DNA of 64,000 nt from Agarophyton chilense (lineage: Eukaryota; Rhodophyta; Florideophyceae; Gracilariales; Gracilariaceae). The DNA lies in NCBI GenBank assembly GCA_030374765.1, contig JARGXX010000138.1:620001-684000 (forward strand), read 5' to 3'. A program made the translations under genes and the position numbers. Positions within the stretch are counted from its first letter, which is position 1, and every line of letters starts with the position of its first letter. The notes beneath the pieces are model-generated. The model was not told the origin of the DNA, made no database searches, and saw only the letters and a list, made by a program, of their open reading frames with translations. Of the stretch, positions 41,601 through 51,530 are shown piece by piece.

Positions 41601-43093
41601 TCCGTCCCGTTCCTAGCAGTGACGTGCCGCACGGCGCAAATGTTATCAACAGTCACGTTTTATACAAGGTCAAACAGAACGATGACTCTACTCTCAAACT
41701 GAAGGCACGGATTGCACCACATGGAAATGAAGATGACTTGAAGAAAGTACTTACATCTGATTGTACGACATGTCCACCAACTGGTCTCCGCATTGTTGAG
41801 TCTATCGCATCTTTGTTTGGCTGGAAGCTTTACAAAGCAGACGTTAAAGCGACTTTTTTGCAGACTGGCACTGCTAGTCGTGATGTGTATGTGAAGCCAC
41901 CCAAGGAAAGTCAAATGAGGTCTACGCACCTTTGGCTATTACTAACTGCTGCGTATGGCTTAGTCAATGCTAACGCAAAATGGCAAGTGCAGTCTGATAA
42001 GTGCTTCTTTGATCTCGGATTGACCCAATGTCAACAAGTTCCGCAACTGTTCTACAAGATTGAAGACGGGAAGTCGGTGCTCATTGTAGCTAAGATTGTT
42101 GATGATATCAAAGCTGCTGGTATTGGGGAATGTGCTAAGCTCTTTGTTGAGAGATTTAATGAATCGTTCAAGCTTGGCACTGTTTCAAATGGACCCGGTC
42201 GACTGAGATTCTTCGGCATCAACACAGTCCAGGAGGACGATCTTACCGTTTCAACCAATGCTGATGACAAGCTAAACGCCTTAACCGAATACCCCTCATC
42301 TCGTACTCGTCGTAAGGAGTTTGACCAACCACTCAATGAAATTGAGAAGTCTTACTTTGCTTCTACCAATAGCTCACTGGGCTGGATAGGCACGGCTGCT
42401 TCCCCGTTCTGTTCTTTCTATGCGTCATATCTGCAGCAGAAATCACCTGAAAGCAGAGTTTGTCATCTGATACAGCAACAAAATATTGCTCGCAAGCTCA
42501 AGAAGCTTGGTACTAGGAGCAACTACCCCCGCCCAATGGATAATGCGCAGTATGAGCTCTCAGTACTGGTCTTTGCTGATGCGTCCAAGAGAGATGAGAA
42601 TGGTCAACTAGGTGTGCTTACCGGTCTCCTTGTTGGCGAGTTGGCAAACAACTCTATATACCACCCAATATCTTGGATCTCTCACAAATCAAAGAGACCA
42701 GTGAAGAGTGTGCCTGCAGCAGAGATACTTGCCTCAGCTGAGGCTATTGATGAGGCCAAATGTATAGCGCATGCCTATTCTGAGGTGCTCAACGTAGATG
42801 TACATGTTCACCTGTGTGTGGACAGAAAAGATTTGTTTACGTCTCTATCTACGCAACGGAACTCTGTAGATCGTTCAATTCGTGGAGATGTCGCGTCTAT
42901 CAGATTTGAGTTTCAAGTCGGAAACGTTGATAAGATCACTTGGATCCCTGGCAAAATCAACCTGTCCGATGCGCTAACGAAAAAGGATAGCCCTTTAACT
43001 GATGCCTTACAGCTTACTCTTGACAATGGTCGTCTCAACATTGCGTTTGAAGACATGGCCGAGACCAAGTCTACAAAAAAGAACTACGGCTGA
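38600..43093 (+). CDS. Copia-2 gag-pol polyprotein, intact
   Basis: 1497 codons, no interruption. Order: gag (1-250); basic linker and CCHH knuckle C254-X2-C-X4-H-X4-H267; protease LVDDGAPYSAIG (DDGA 345-348); integrase zinc-binding VHKHVCGH and C-X2-C; core D578, D632, E665 (D-D-E with 32 residues between the last two, as in copia-1); acidic linker; Tudor-like module about 889-940 (VMVYWPDDN, YDDG, L..DE.W); RT (GLVNANAKWQ, IVDD 1166-1169); RNase H (VFADAS about 1327 to NLSDALTKK). Start is the ATG within the PBS; the frame is open upstream but without an ATG. One polyprotein without gag/pol frameshift implies gag and pol in equal amounts unless splicing or processing adjusts it. Confidence 0.95.
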   Translation: MGPVPTNSLPTRPRFAWDSKSPPWTDGKGNQERFKTAVYDWKEYHDSLPDTSSNKLPPQIQAIVLKSQLYGQAADLIAELTNEQLKSEDGVKLIVDAVYQRDFLSVISEAFDGFNSLLNTRRSQNESWKTFETRFSAAVTKFNSLSSTARLPQCITALMLLSNASIEHSQRISALAAAAPHGTVFSDQSSNDDYLIAVTYKQLVSVVKQCEKASTTTSSAALSASAASTTTHSRRGRSSGFRRPSNAALKRHPCHTCNKFGHWKDSHNPDGSLKPGVKCYDTAAEFSSSIGSGDGSSSSGDNNANGKGKTVSFNMAVLSSNNCSTNETNGSCDSLDDEAIGPLVDDGAPYSAIGNVELRLLSVHIGHDVGSEMEPIPVSLNGHTHWQYGIGDHSSAPRSILGSVVIPAVSDSGRKVLIRHLVLDGFSQWVIGKNVTKQLNILHITCNALQFHADGMTDQFTMINQGFLIYLPMSSFCNETCNTSALSCLNGNLSKDRPWNQVKAIVDKVHKHVCGHANLTDMKILLERNGLWSDAVSDYVSHMIQNCVSCRATAPPQPNRKVSISSMSREFNDIVCVDHFYLESVCLFHCMDVATRFSAAFIASSTSLNQAVIGFEACWTSHFWLPASVQGDDAFGKGEFRKFLDEHNISFRPVPPRRHSKNPLESKHGVIRSIFLKLCTAEPQKSPELQALHAVSISNDLYGNDVMSSFELAKGFTKPLTDGPICSMPNEVVDAHNRLQAKRKLALILKSKSTIEPQVATGDMIEVYSSTGIGKKGKWSTPKIVLAVDSSARTVLIPAKGGKRATVAFEGIRIALPEESFASTVQSAIDAVDDAIDDMSPSTKKDDGEKVDNGNASSGRSSATHEDADFSDEHTNANPHEKPDACSLNRGDRVMVYWPDDNVHYSGTVKTMHRDGCVTVLYDDGYKERLNLDDEKWHYEGTHVTANSSSVTNIDQEPTELQQILGRFGNKTFMRHQAQGFEQFPLVKSYRIEEETFLKTVRPVPSSDVPHGANVINSHVLYKVKQNDDSTLKLKARIAPHGNEDDLKKVLTSDCTTCPPTGLRIVESIASLFGWKLYKADVKATFLQTGTASRDVYVKPPKESQMRSTHLWLLLTAAYGLVNANAKWQVQSDKCFFDLGLTQCQQVPQLFYKIEDGKSVLIVAKIVDDIKAAGIGECAKLFVERFNESFKLGTVSNGPGRLRFFGINTVQEDDLTVSTNADDKLNALTEYPSSRTRRKEFDQPLNEIEKSYFASTNSSLGWIGTAASPFCSFYASYLQQKSPESRVCHLIQQQNIARKLKKLGTRSNYPRPMDNAQYELSVLVFADASKRDENGQLGVLTGLLVGELANNSIYHPISWISHKSKRPVKSVPAAEILASAEAIDEAKCIAHAYSEVLNVDVHVHLCVDRKDLFTSLSTQRNSVDRSIRGDVASIRFEFQVGNVDKITWIPGKINLSDALTKKDSPLTDALQLTLDNGRLNIAFEDMAETKSTKKNYG

Positions 43094-43107
43094 AAGAGAG
43101 AAAGAAG
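43092..43107 (+). promoter_or_regulatory. Copia-2 polypurine tract
   Basis: GAAAGAGAGAAAGAAG overlaps the gag-pol stop codon and touches the 3' LTR. Confidence 0.75.
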
Positions 43108-43393
43108 TATTGATGATGTTTGACCAACACGGATATTCTGAGTCATAAGATTTGAATGGTTGTGACTTTGCCAGATTCATATCACGTGAATGGTTGCCAT
43201 GCAGTTTGTATTTTATATGTTGTTTGTAATGTATGTACTTTTGTCTAACCTCAGCTTTGAGGACTATATAAGTCTACTCTGTAGGTAGCTGCTTGTAAAT
43301 TGAAGTCAGGACTTGCGCCTGAGTTACATTGAATTTCTGTGTTCAGCCTCAGTTCTTTGAAGTCTCTCCTGTGTGTCACACTAACCATTGTTA
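43108..43393 (+). repeat. Copia-2 3' LTR
   Basis: 286 bp, four substitutions against the 5' LTR. Confidence 0.92.
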
Positions 43394-44197
43394 CTGCGAC
43401 TCTTCCATCTCTGGCTTTTTAGAGAGGATGGGTTGTTTGGAACAATCCAAACATGCGTGTTTGTTGCAATAACGTATATCATTGTAAAAGAGATATTGGA
43501 ATGCAACTGCAGTTCGGGAACTAACGTTAAGAGAAAGCACAAGTTGCAATAAAACGCGGAATAGAGAATAAAAAGTAAATGTTTTACACTCAATGAACCG
43601 TAGAAGCTAAGGGTTCTCACCAAATATTTTTTTGCGAAAGTAGGATCTAAAGTTGCTTATCAATTCTGCATTTGTGGAGAACTATCTACTTTTATAAGAC
43701 ACGGATGACAAGCATTTCAGTTCGAATGAAAAAGTCGAAGGCGGGAAACGATGTAGGTTTGACATTGAGAGCGTTTTCCCGTGACATCGGAGTTCGAAAG
43801 GTAAGAATTTGAGGACTTCATCCCCCCTTACATTTGATAAAGGCAAGTGTCTAAGGGTTTCTCGCTGCAGGCAAGCTGTAGTTTTTGGCGCGCAAAACAA
43901 ACACAGGTGCATTCTTCGAAAAGAGAAGGCCATTACAGATTTAGATAGAATGCGCACTAATATTAAATACAGTAGAAACTACGCATTGAGACATATCAAA
44001 ACCAAAAAACCATGCCCTAGAGATATACAATGACGTGTCAATTTTCAAAAATGTATTCCAAAGGAAACAGCGGCCATCGAAGCTTGAGTTCTGTTCCAGA
44101 ATGACGAGAATATAAAAGACATTGTTTGACTACAAGTCCACCCACGTCAAAATTATCATCTTGAACAGGCCACATCTTCTTCAAAACCCGAGTAATT
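43394..44197. other. Transposon A intergenic region, right of copia-2
   Basis: No recognisable gene. Together with 37871-38310 it would be the divergent promoter region of transposon A before copia-2 arrived. Confidence 0.35.
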
Positions 44198-45070
44198 ATG
44201 ACTCCAGCAGTTAAAAGACCTAGCCTAACAGACGATTCCGCAGCCGTACGCAGAATACATGAGATGTTCGATACTCGTGAGCTGGTAGGTAATGAAAGTG
44301 CAAGCGAAGTGCAAAAAATGGATGATATTTTCGAACCGTTTCGGCTTTCAACAGCTCGTACAAAGTTCAATAAGATAAGATCCAAAAACCTGGGAGTATT
44401 GCGTAAGTTCATAACAAATTTTTGTTTACTGTGTTCCTGTGCATAACTAATTTTCATTCAACGAAAATCCCGGTTGCCAATAAACACGGAGTGCTCTGCC
44501 GGGGAACCACCGAAGAAGGGACAGATCGAACCCACTAGTGATGTTCTGGAAATCTCGGACTCAGAGAAGGAGGTTGACGATTCTACTGTCTTTTGCAGAA
44601 ATTCTGAATTCAGTCCTCTTTTGTTACAATCAATTTGGGAAGATGAAGACTCAACAGTGCAATTTATTACTCTGGCAATAGTGTTGCCGTCTGGAATTAA
44701 AGTAGAGCAAATCAGTAGCCAAGTGGTAAGCAATGGTCGGAAATTCGAAATAATTGTAGAATGGCCTCAGCCTATGATGGATGTGAAGTTTATGCACAAG
44801 GCGTGGCTAAATAAGCAATTTGACCCTATGAAGGGCTACCATCCTAAAGTTCTTGGATTTCAGAAAGCTTTGAAAAGTTTAAGAAGCTCATCGGTTCAGA
44901 CGGTAACTTTGACTTGCCGTATTTCGTCACCGTTTTCTGTTCAAACTCACATTCCAAAACGCCAGATTCTAAGCTTTTCTGATGGAACAAATATCCTCTA
45001 TGTCGATTTAAAGGCTCCTGATGACAAGTATATGAAGAAAGAAGACATTATTTGCATTGAAGTGAACTAG
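44198..45070 (+). CDS. Transposon A companion protein (unknown family)
   Basis: Exon 1 from ATG 44198: KRPSLTDDSAAVRRIHEMFD, FEPFRLSTARTKFNKIRS, to a GTAAGT donor at about 44403. The second part (about 44489-45070) starts with an acidic low-complexity stretch, then a globular part ending IICIEVN: ITLAIVLPSG, IIVEWPQPMMD, AWLNKQFDPMKGYHPKVLGF, TCRISSPFSVQTHIP. The exact splice is uncertain, since the only nearby AG acceptors do not keep phase. A homologue lies inverted at 45110-46053. Divergent from the transposase, so likely a transposition partner (as Myb-like second proteins are in Harbinger elements), but no similarity to those is visible. Confidence 0.5.
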
Positions 45071-45109
45071 ATTTCTATTTTTATGTTTTAAAGTTCAAAG
45101 GAAGACCGG

Positions 45110-46053
45110 CCACGTTTGAGAATACTGTCGTTTAAATTCGTTCTTTCTAAGCTTTCGCACATGAACGCAAGTTTTTGTTCCCAATATGTTTCGTTTGTAG
45201 TTCTAGGATTACATCGGTACCTCTGCATATGCTCATTTCCCGCAATCCCCAGAAGTTGAGAAACTCCTCCAACGGTATGTTCGTTTCCACAGGAAAGGGC
45301 AGGTCGATATGACAAAACGATATTATCTTATGAGAGCGTTCTGTCCGTGATTATTTGAAGGCCTTTTTTGAAAACTGCTTACCTTTGGATGATAAGGTTT
45401 CCAAGGATCAAATGTTTTGGTAAGCCAGATTTTGAAAAGTAAATTCGGATTGGTCATTAAATCCGGCCATTCAACGACAACTTCAAAGATAGTTCTACCT
45501 CAAACGACCTGGCTTGTTCTATGCGTGTTTGTTACCCTCACCGGCAGTAAAACTGCCAAAATACGGTTATTGACTACCGTCTCTTCATGATTCCAAATTC
45601 AGTGCAGTACCAGGGGGTGACACTGTGAACGGTATAATTGTAGTTTCATAGTAGCCTCAATCTCCTCCTCATCCCGACCGACATGGTTGTCATTATTTTC
45701 GCCTTCCGAGTCTAGAAGATTAAGTTGTTCAGGTAAAGATGACGGGCCTGCAGAGCATCTCGCTTTCAGAACACGTTGACTCTTTTCTGCATGTTTCGCT
45801 AGCTGTTAAGAATCAAATCAAAGATGTTTGCAACGACAGTAGAGAACGAACCATTTTCAATCCTCTTCTGGTCTCTAATTTTGTTGAATTTGTTCTTGAA
45901 TCTCGACAAAAGAAACGGCTCGAAAAGGTGATCCATTTTTTTCACATCTGATGCGGTCTCGTCGCCAGTTGGGTCTCCAGAATCAAACATTTGATGTAAA
46001 CGGCGAACCGCGGCGGAATCATCGTATACGCATGGACGTTTTGAGGATGCCAT
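45110..46053 (-). pseudogene. Transposon B companion protein, decayed
   Basis: ATG at 46053. N-terminus KRPCVYDDSAAVRRLHQMFD and FEPFLLSRFKNKFNKIRDQ parallel copy A. Downstream on the same strand are RCSAG, ILAVLLP, VVVEWPDLMTN, KIWLTKTFDPWKPYHPKV, PFPVETNIP and GTDVILELQ, each matching copy A in order, with frame changes and at least one stop. The protein is clearly homologous to A but well diverged, so the two copies are old. Confidence 0.55.
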
Positions 46054-47227
46054 ATTCGAACTTTTTGTTGAAGAGAGTGTGTCTGTACCAAGAGAGAGAG
46101 TGGATAGATCAGGAAAGTGTTGTTTTATATTTCACTTTCTTCGATACCACGCAGGCTGTGGTGAGTAATACTATGGTTTTCAGCAAGCACCACGAAAAAC
46201 GAAAAAGGTTTGATTGGAGAACAATATTTTTACATTTATCTTGCCACGGACGGACGCCATTATAATAATATTTTTTACTAGCAGTCTATGGAAAAACATT
46301 GTATCGTACGTCGTTCATTTTAGATGAGAGGTGTATACATTGGTTTGCGGGAGGTTTAGGGATTAATTCTCTCTGTCATAGGAAGTATAAAATCGATACA
46401 ACCTGGTGTTTCAATTGAAAGCTCTGAGCTGTATTGACACTATGACATGATTTTGCACATCTCCCCCTTCTCATGGTTGACCTCACAAGTAGTCGAAGTG
46501 CAAGAAACAATACAAGAGTTTAGTTTTCTCGTACGTTGCCATAAATTTCAAAATATACAAATGTGCCGCCTTTTTGTTGTTTAATTAATGGTACCAAATT
46601 TCATAGACCCCTATTCATCTACATAGTTCGTAATGAAAGCTCAAAAAGAGAAATTTATGAGAAACTACCACAAAATTGAGGGTTTCAAGGAAAAATATCT
46701 TCACTTTCTTAACAGTTAGCAAAATATATTTTGTATGAACAAATAGAACAAAACGAGCTCATCACTTCCATAAATTGTGATTCTCTTTGTATAGAATTTT
46801 CTAGGCACACAATTTTCATTTTTGATACGACCGGTAATGAAAACGACGAACTACTTCATCGACTAGTCGACAACTCGGTTCAATTTTTGATTCTTAATTT
46901 ATCATGTAACATAGGACATACTTCTTTTGGTAGCGTCCGGGTAACATCGAATTTGCACGCGTAGAAATTTTTCTTACGCAATGAACTCCTCATCTCCATC
47001 AAATGAAAATTTGGGCAGCTTTAAATATACCCCAAGGACAGATATGACGTGGTAAAAAATGCATAGCCTTACATTTTTTATCATGATTGCCGCACAAGCG
47101 AGAAATCGTGATGAGGTTGAAAATACGACACCGTCTTACTCACATCAAATTCTCATCTCAGACCTGACACAAAGGCAGTAATTTCGAAGTTCCTTTGCAT
47201 ATCGCCTCTAACACTAATGAAACCACA
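46054..47227. other. Transposon B intergenic region
   Basis: AT-rich, no recognisable gene. Expected to hold the divergent promoters of transposon B. Confidence 0.35.
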
Positions 47228-48106
47228 ATGCCTCAGTTGCGAAAACGCGCGACATCGGCTACGTTTGTACGATGCAGCGCACATATTCTTCGGCGCACGC
47301 GATCTAAAAAAGAAGGAATGCAACGACGTAGATTCCGCTCATTATTTGGAGTTCCGCCAACCAGTGCTGCGACAATGTGGAATTTACTCCGTAATCAAAT
47401 TCCAAAAGGAGGAAAACCACATCACTTGCTTTGGGCTCTTTTATTTCTACGGCAATATGCATCGGAGCATGTTAACTCGAGTTCAACAAATGAGGGCGAG
47501 AAGACATTTCGACTATCGGCTCAAAAGGTTATAGTACTGATTTCCAATTTGAAAGTGGTAACTTTAATTTTATAAAGTAAATGTTCTTGGTCATGAACTA
47601 ACATTCAGCAGCTAAATTGAACAAGTAGAAGGTATGAGACATCTTTTATTGAATATTTTGTTACAGTAGATGGCATAGATTTCCCAATGTCTAAACCTTC
47701 TCCTTTTTCGAGCATGTGGTACTCTCATAAGCTGAAATCTGCTGGAGTTCGATATGAAGTTGAATTATTTGTGCAAAATAGTTCTATTGTATGGGTTAAC
47801 GGGGGATTCCAGTGTGGTACACATCCAGATTTGAAAATATTCCAAAGAGATATGAAAATGATTTGAAGGCCAAATGAAACAGTAGTTACACATCAAGGAT
47901 ATGCAGACTACAAATGCCTGCGAAACTCATATCTATTGAATTCTTCTCGTAGGAGACATTGTTTGATAAGAACAAAACATGAAAACGTGAACAGGCGTTT
48001 GAAGCAATTTCTAGTATTAGATACGAGATTTAGATATGATCTTTCATTTCATTCAGATTGCTTTCATGCAGTTGCAAACATAGTCCAGAGTTATATAAAA
48101 AATTGA
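47228..48106 (+). pseudogene. Transposon B DDE transposase (DDE_Tnp_4/Harbinger-like)
   Basis: Exon 1 47228-47557 from ATG: RRRFRSLFGV, KPHHLLWALLFLRQYASEHV, EGEKTFR. GT-AG intron 47558-47638 (81 bp, CTAAC branch-like box). Exon 2 from 47639: FVTVDGIDFP, SSMWYSHKLKSAGVRYEVEL, IVWVNGGFQCGTHPDL, then NETVVTHQGYADYKC, HENVNRRLKQF, FHSDCFHAVANI, to TGA at 48104-48106. One in-frame TGA at 47864-47866. The first catalytic D (VDGID) and the E of HENVNRR are present; the second D expected before QGY appears replaced (THQGY). About 265 codons. The most complete transposase of this type here, but inactive. Confidence 0.7.
47558..47638 (+). other. Intron in transposase B
   Basis: GTAACT...TATGAG, 81 bp, phase 0, same place as in transposase A (after the KV/QV pair, before VDG). 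Confidence 0.55.
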
Positions 48107-49216
48107 AACTCTTTAGTAAATTGCATCCTGATCTGGCAGGAGTTTCTCTAGTGAAATTGTGGGAAGATATGTTATCTCTGGTAGACACACAGTTCTGAGC
48201 TTTTCTATATTTTACTAACGTCAAACCCGTTAGGAACTATGGTTCAGTTGTTCTTTAGTTATTGTGAAGTGATTGTCTCGGTCGCTGATGTAGTTAGCTG
48301 TTCTTTACACACAAGAAAGTGTTTCGTATTTAATGAAGTATCCCATTTGAAACAAGAAAAGGCGAAATTCCTGCTTTTACCTGTGATAATAGTACCGTTT
48401 GCATCGCTACGTGTTCTATAACAGCTTAAAATAGCAAAAGTTTGAAATGAATGAACTTTGAATATATTTGGCCAACGTATACTCAGATGTGGAATCGTTT
48501 CATATCGAAAACAACATCAATTTAACAGTGCAAAGCTAATGTCGGTTCCATAATGAAGTGAAACGAAAGCTCAGAGCTAGTATCAATTCAACGAGTAAGA
48601 CGAACTTGTACTTTAGCGCGATGGTCTCCCTCTTCTCCGTCTCCGCTCTCCATAATCCCAACCTCTGTCTCCCTCTTCACCTTTTCACACCTTTCAACAA
48701 TCCCTTTTCGTTTCTTCTATCTTTTCCATCTTCGTTACCTTTCCACCCCCCCATCTCCCATACATTCCTCCCACCCTCCCATGTGTCAAACCTTCTCTAC
48801 GATCGAAAGAGAACAAAAAGACCACCACTTTTGCTATTCTTTCGTTTCGCTCACCCGAGCATCTTTTTTCTTTTGCATCATACTTGAAATCCATACAGAG
48901 CGACTCGTATCACGTCTGTTTGTCAAAATAACACTGGTTTTGGATGATCTTTGTTTCTTTTGCTTTTGTAGGGTTGTTCCGTTGCTAAGGGGCCTTGACT
49001 CATCTGTATCTGTCGTAAGGTTATCGCGTTTATGAATCATAGCGTGCGTAGCTTAGCGTCTGAATCCACGAGGCTCTGTACGGCGTTTTTCTTCGCAGCC
49101 CCCCAGTTTCCTTATTGGATTGCGTTTTGGTCTTTTTTTTCCGTTCATGCTCATTGTCCTGTTTCTAATCGACTAAACATCTGTTTCGATAACTGCGTCT
49201 CATTTCACAAATAATC
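48107..49216. other. No gene; pyrimidine-rich stretch 48610-48790
   Basis: Strong C/T bias over about 180 bp (CTCCCTCTTC... to CCATCTCCC). It could be a promoter or polypyrimidine region for the ORF at 49217, or low-complexity DNA. Open frames here are a by-product of base composition. Confidence 0.35.
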
Positions 49217-50464
49217 ATGAATGAAGTCATTTTTCAAACCGCAAGGATCGTTTCTGATGCAGATAGGAACTCGGTTTCTCCAAATTGTAACAGTGTTGCG
49301 TCTGTACAGGAGCTGGAAATGCTGGAACCAAACTGTCTTTTGGTTCCTTCTGTCATAGAAAAGAGACAATTCAAGCGAAGAGATCTCCCAAATGTTTCGA
49401 CTGGAACCCCTTTTGCGGCGAGGATAGTATTCAACAGGCTGTACTGTGAAAAGCAAAACTTTGACTTCGAGAGGAGAAAATACTTTCAGGTGCATATCGA
49501 GATGGCTAACGCTGTCAAAGATGTGATTCGCCAGTACCTGTACTGAAAACTTGGAACTAGTGGTGGACAGAAAACCTATTGGCAGAAAATGGTCGAATAT
49601 TTTCTTCAACTCAATCACCTCAAGAAGAAGGTGTTCGATTCTTTACCAGTCGTTGTGGCGTTGCAACATGGCTGGGTTGTGACGACGTTTATCAAAGAAA
49701 TCGGTCAAAAAGACAGGAATCGTGATATGTCTCAAAAGGCGAAAAAGAATCATTACAAAAAATCGTCTGAAAGGGTTATCGGGCACATCAAAGAAGATCT
49801 GCATGCTTCAAATGGTGCACATACGAGGGAAAATGGACTAAGTTCAACTAATCCGAACCGTCAACCATTTATACTTGAGTCAGATGTAGACATTTCGGAT
49901 AGGTCTCTTCATCGAAACAAAACCGCCAAGCGTAGACACTGCAAACATATCCAGGAAAACGCCGATAACCAAAACGGTAACACATACTTGTGCAATTCTG
50001 TCATGGAAGCCGAAGAATAGAACCTTGGACGTACCTGTTATCAGGCACGTAGCCTCAACTCAGACCGCCAAGGGAACAGTAACACTGACGTCAGTCGTAA
50101 GAACATCTACCACACTGACATCAAGCGCGTTGACCCCCTCTACTTCCGTACCGACAAAGGCAACAGCAATGGCTATCACAACGCTTCGAAACCGAGCAGA
50201 GACGGCCGACTGGAAAACAGTGAGGACAATACTGAGCCATGTTCTCGTAGCTTTTACACGCCTAGAAAAAGTCGAGGAAGCCCCCAACACATCGGGAAGC
50301 ATATCGCAAACAATGGTATTGAGATAAGCGAAGATGAGATTGAGCCATGCCCGCCTACCCCTAAGAAAATGAGGAAAGTGGGTAATAGCTCTCCTCAGTT
50401 TGCTGATAAGTGTGGGGAGACTTATAAGAGGCCAGCCCTGCCTTGTATGCACCATGATCAGTAG
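49217..50464 (+). pseudogene. Unknown ORF with two in-frame stops
   Basis: One frame of 415 codons from ATG to TAG 50462-50464, with TGA at 49544-49546 and TAG at 50018-50020. N-terminal two-thirds helix-rich (AVKDVIRQYL; after the stop KLGTSGGQKTYWQKMVEYFL). The C-terminal third is polar and basic with ISEDEIEPCPPTPKKMRKVG, NLS-like. The frame continuing unchanged through both stops suggests a recently broken gene or TE-borne ORF rather than separate genes. Pattern similarity to 19326-19980 noted. No family recognised. Confidence 0.45.
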
Positions 50465-51530
50465 TGCTCGAGGACGCTTCCGTCCGTCTCGCTCTCGTAT
50501 CCAAGATTCTTCTCCTCCACCTAATCTTCGGCGACGACGTATGTGGAAGTCAATGAATTTGATTCAGATGGCTCTTCAGCGGTTCGAATTTTTTTCCATA
50601 CATTTTTATTGAGCTCATTACTATCCTCTGTTTGTGTTCGTTTCTGTAGTATAAGTCACTAGATAATCATCTAGCGTAATGCATGCAATGCCGGAGGCTC
50701 ATGGTACACCTGCGTCTGGCCCGACCTACCACTCTGTTCTGAGTCATTCTATGTCTTCGGATGTTTTCGAACTCTTCGCTCGACTATATATTTGGATAAA
50801 TCACATTGTCTATTCTCTCATGCGCAGCTTCAAACCCCCGAAGAATGTAATTTCTTCCGTTTTCATCGACATCTCGTTGCACAGAGCCCAACGTTTGTAA
50901 CTGACACACCGATATGCACTTTTCCACCGCCCAATGTGATCAATTAGGAAAGAAAGAAAACTTCAAAACAACATCATGTGATTGTACCTACTGGAGACAG
51001 CATCATTCATAGATGTGTCTTTCTGGCCTATTCCACTTCAAATGTTCTAACTTTTTTCTCTGATCTGACTCTGCGCGATCAGAACTCATGTTGGTGTTTT
51101 TCACGTTCAAGATTATTGACAAATGTAATATAGTAAGCTACACCAAGATGGTGCTTATGCCACGGAGTGGATCTGGATGGTTGCCTGCATGCGCTCTGTA
51201 CAACAGTAGGTTATTTCGGAATAAACTTAGCTTGTCTCTAATTTATTAATATTTAGATAGTAATAGGTGGACAGGGAGGAGCACCTGAATTGCACATTCT
51301 CGTAGCTACATGGCGAATGGCGCCACCGCACCCAGAATCGCTAGTCAAGTATATCTTCACCAAGCATGACCACCCTTTTCAATATTAAAAAGAAAAGCAC
51401 CTACCAGACTACTTATACCTCTTTTGGTTTCTACTGTCAATCATAAAGGTAAGTCTAGTGTCCTTACGAATTTTCGGACGCGCGAGCGCTGCGCATCATC
51501 GTTTACCAACGTGGTCTCAGTGAACCTGCC
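50465..51530. other. No assignable gene
   Basis: A basic RS-like open stretch (50465-50612, RFRPSRSRIQDSSPPPNLRR) in another frame may be a further exon of the preceding ORF. The rest shows nothing. Confidence 0.3.

Larger units (their letters stand above)
38311..43393 (+). mobile_element. Copia-2: intact GalEa-like Ty1/copia retrotransposon
   Basis: 5083 bp, two 286-bp LTRs differing at 4 positions, PBS, one uninterrupted gag-pol and a polypurine tract. All catalytic motifs are present, so it is the youngest element here and could be active. The TSD is imperfect: ACTGC/CTGC around the junctions (CTGCT left, CTGCG right), so the boundary is uncertain by a base. Inserted between the two genes of transposon A. 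Confidence 0.92.
37317..45105. mobile_element. DNA transposon A: divergent transposase (-) and companion gene (+), hit by copia-2
   Basis: Left gene is a DDE transposase on minus (37317 to about 37870), right gene is a companion ORF on plus (44198-45070). The intergenic space between them took copia-2 (38311-43393). Transposon B (about 45105-48106) repeats both genes with the same head-to-head arrangement but in inverted orientation, which defines the unit. The left end is truncated where copia-3 begins. Terminal inverted repeats were not identified. Confidence 0.55.
45105..48106. mobile_element. DNA transposon B: inverted relative of transposon A
   Basis: Companion gene on minus (46053 to about 45110) and transposase on plus (47228-48106), head to head over about 1.1 kb, the mirror image of A. 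A and B meet tail to tail near 45100. No copia insertion, but each gene carries stops or frameshifts. Inverted terminal repeats not identified by eye. Confidence 0.55.

Noticed and set aside
48558-48887. 109-codon ORF over the C/T-rich stretch
   Set aside because: Low-complexity Ser/Pro/Phe protein created by pyrimidine bias, also open on the opposite strand.
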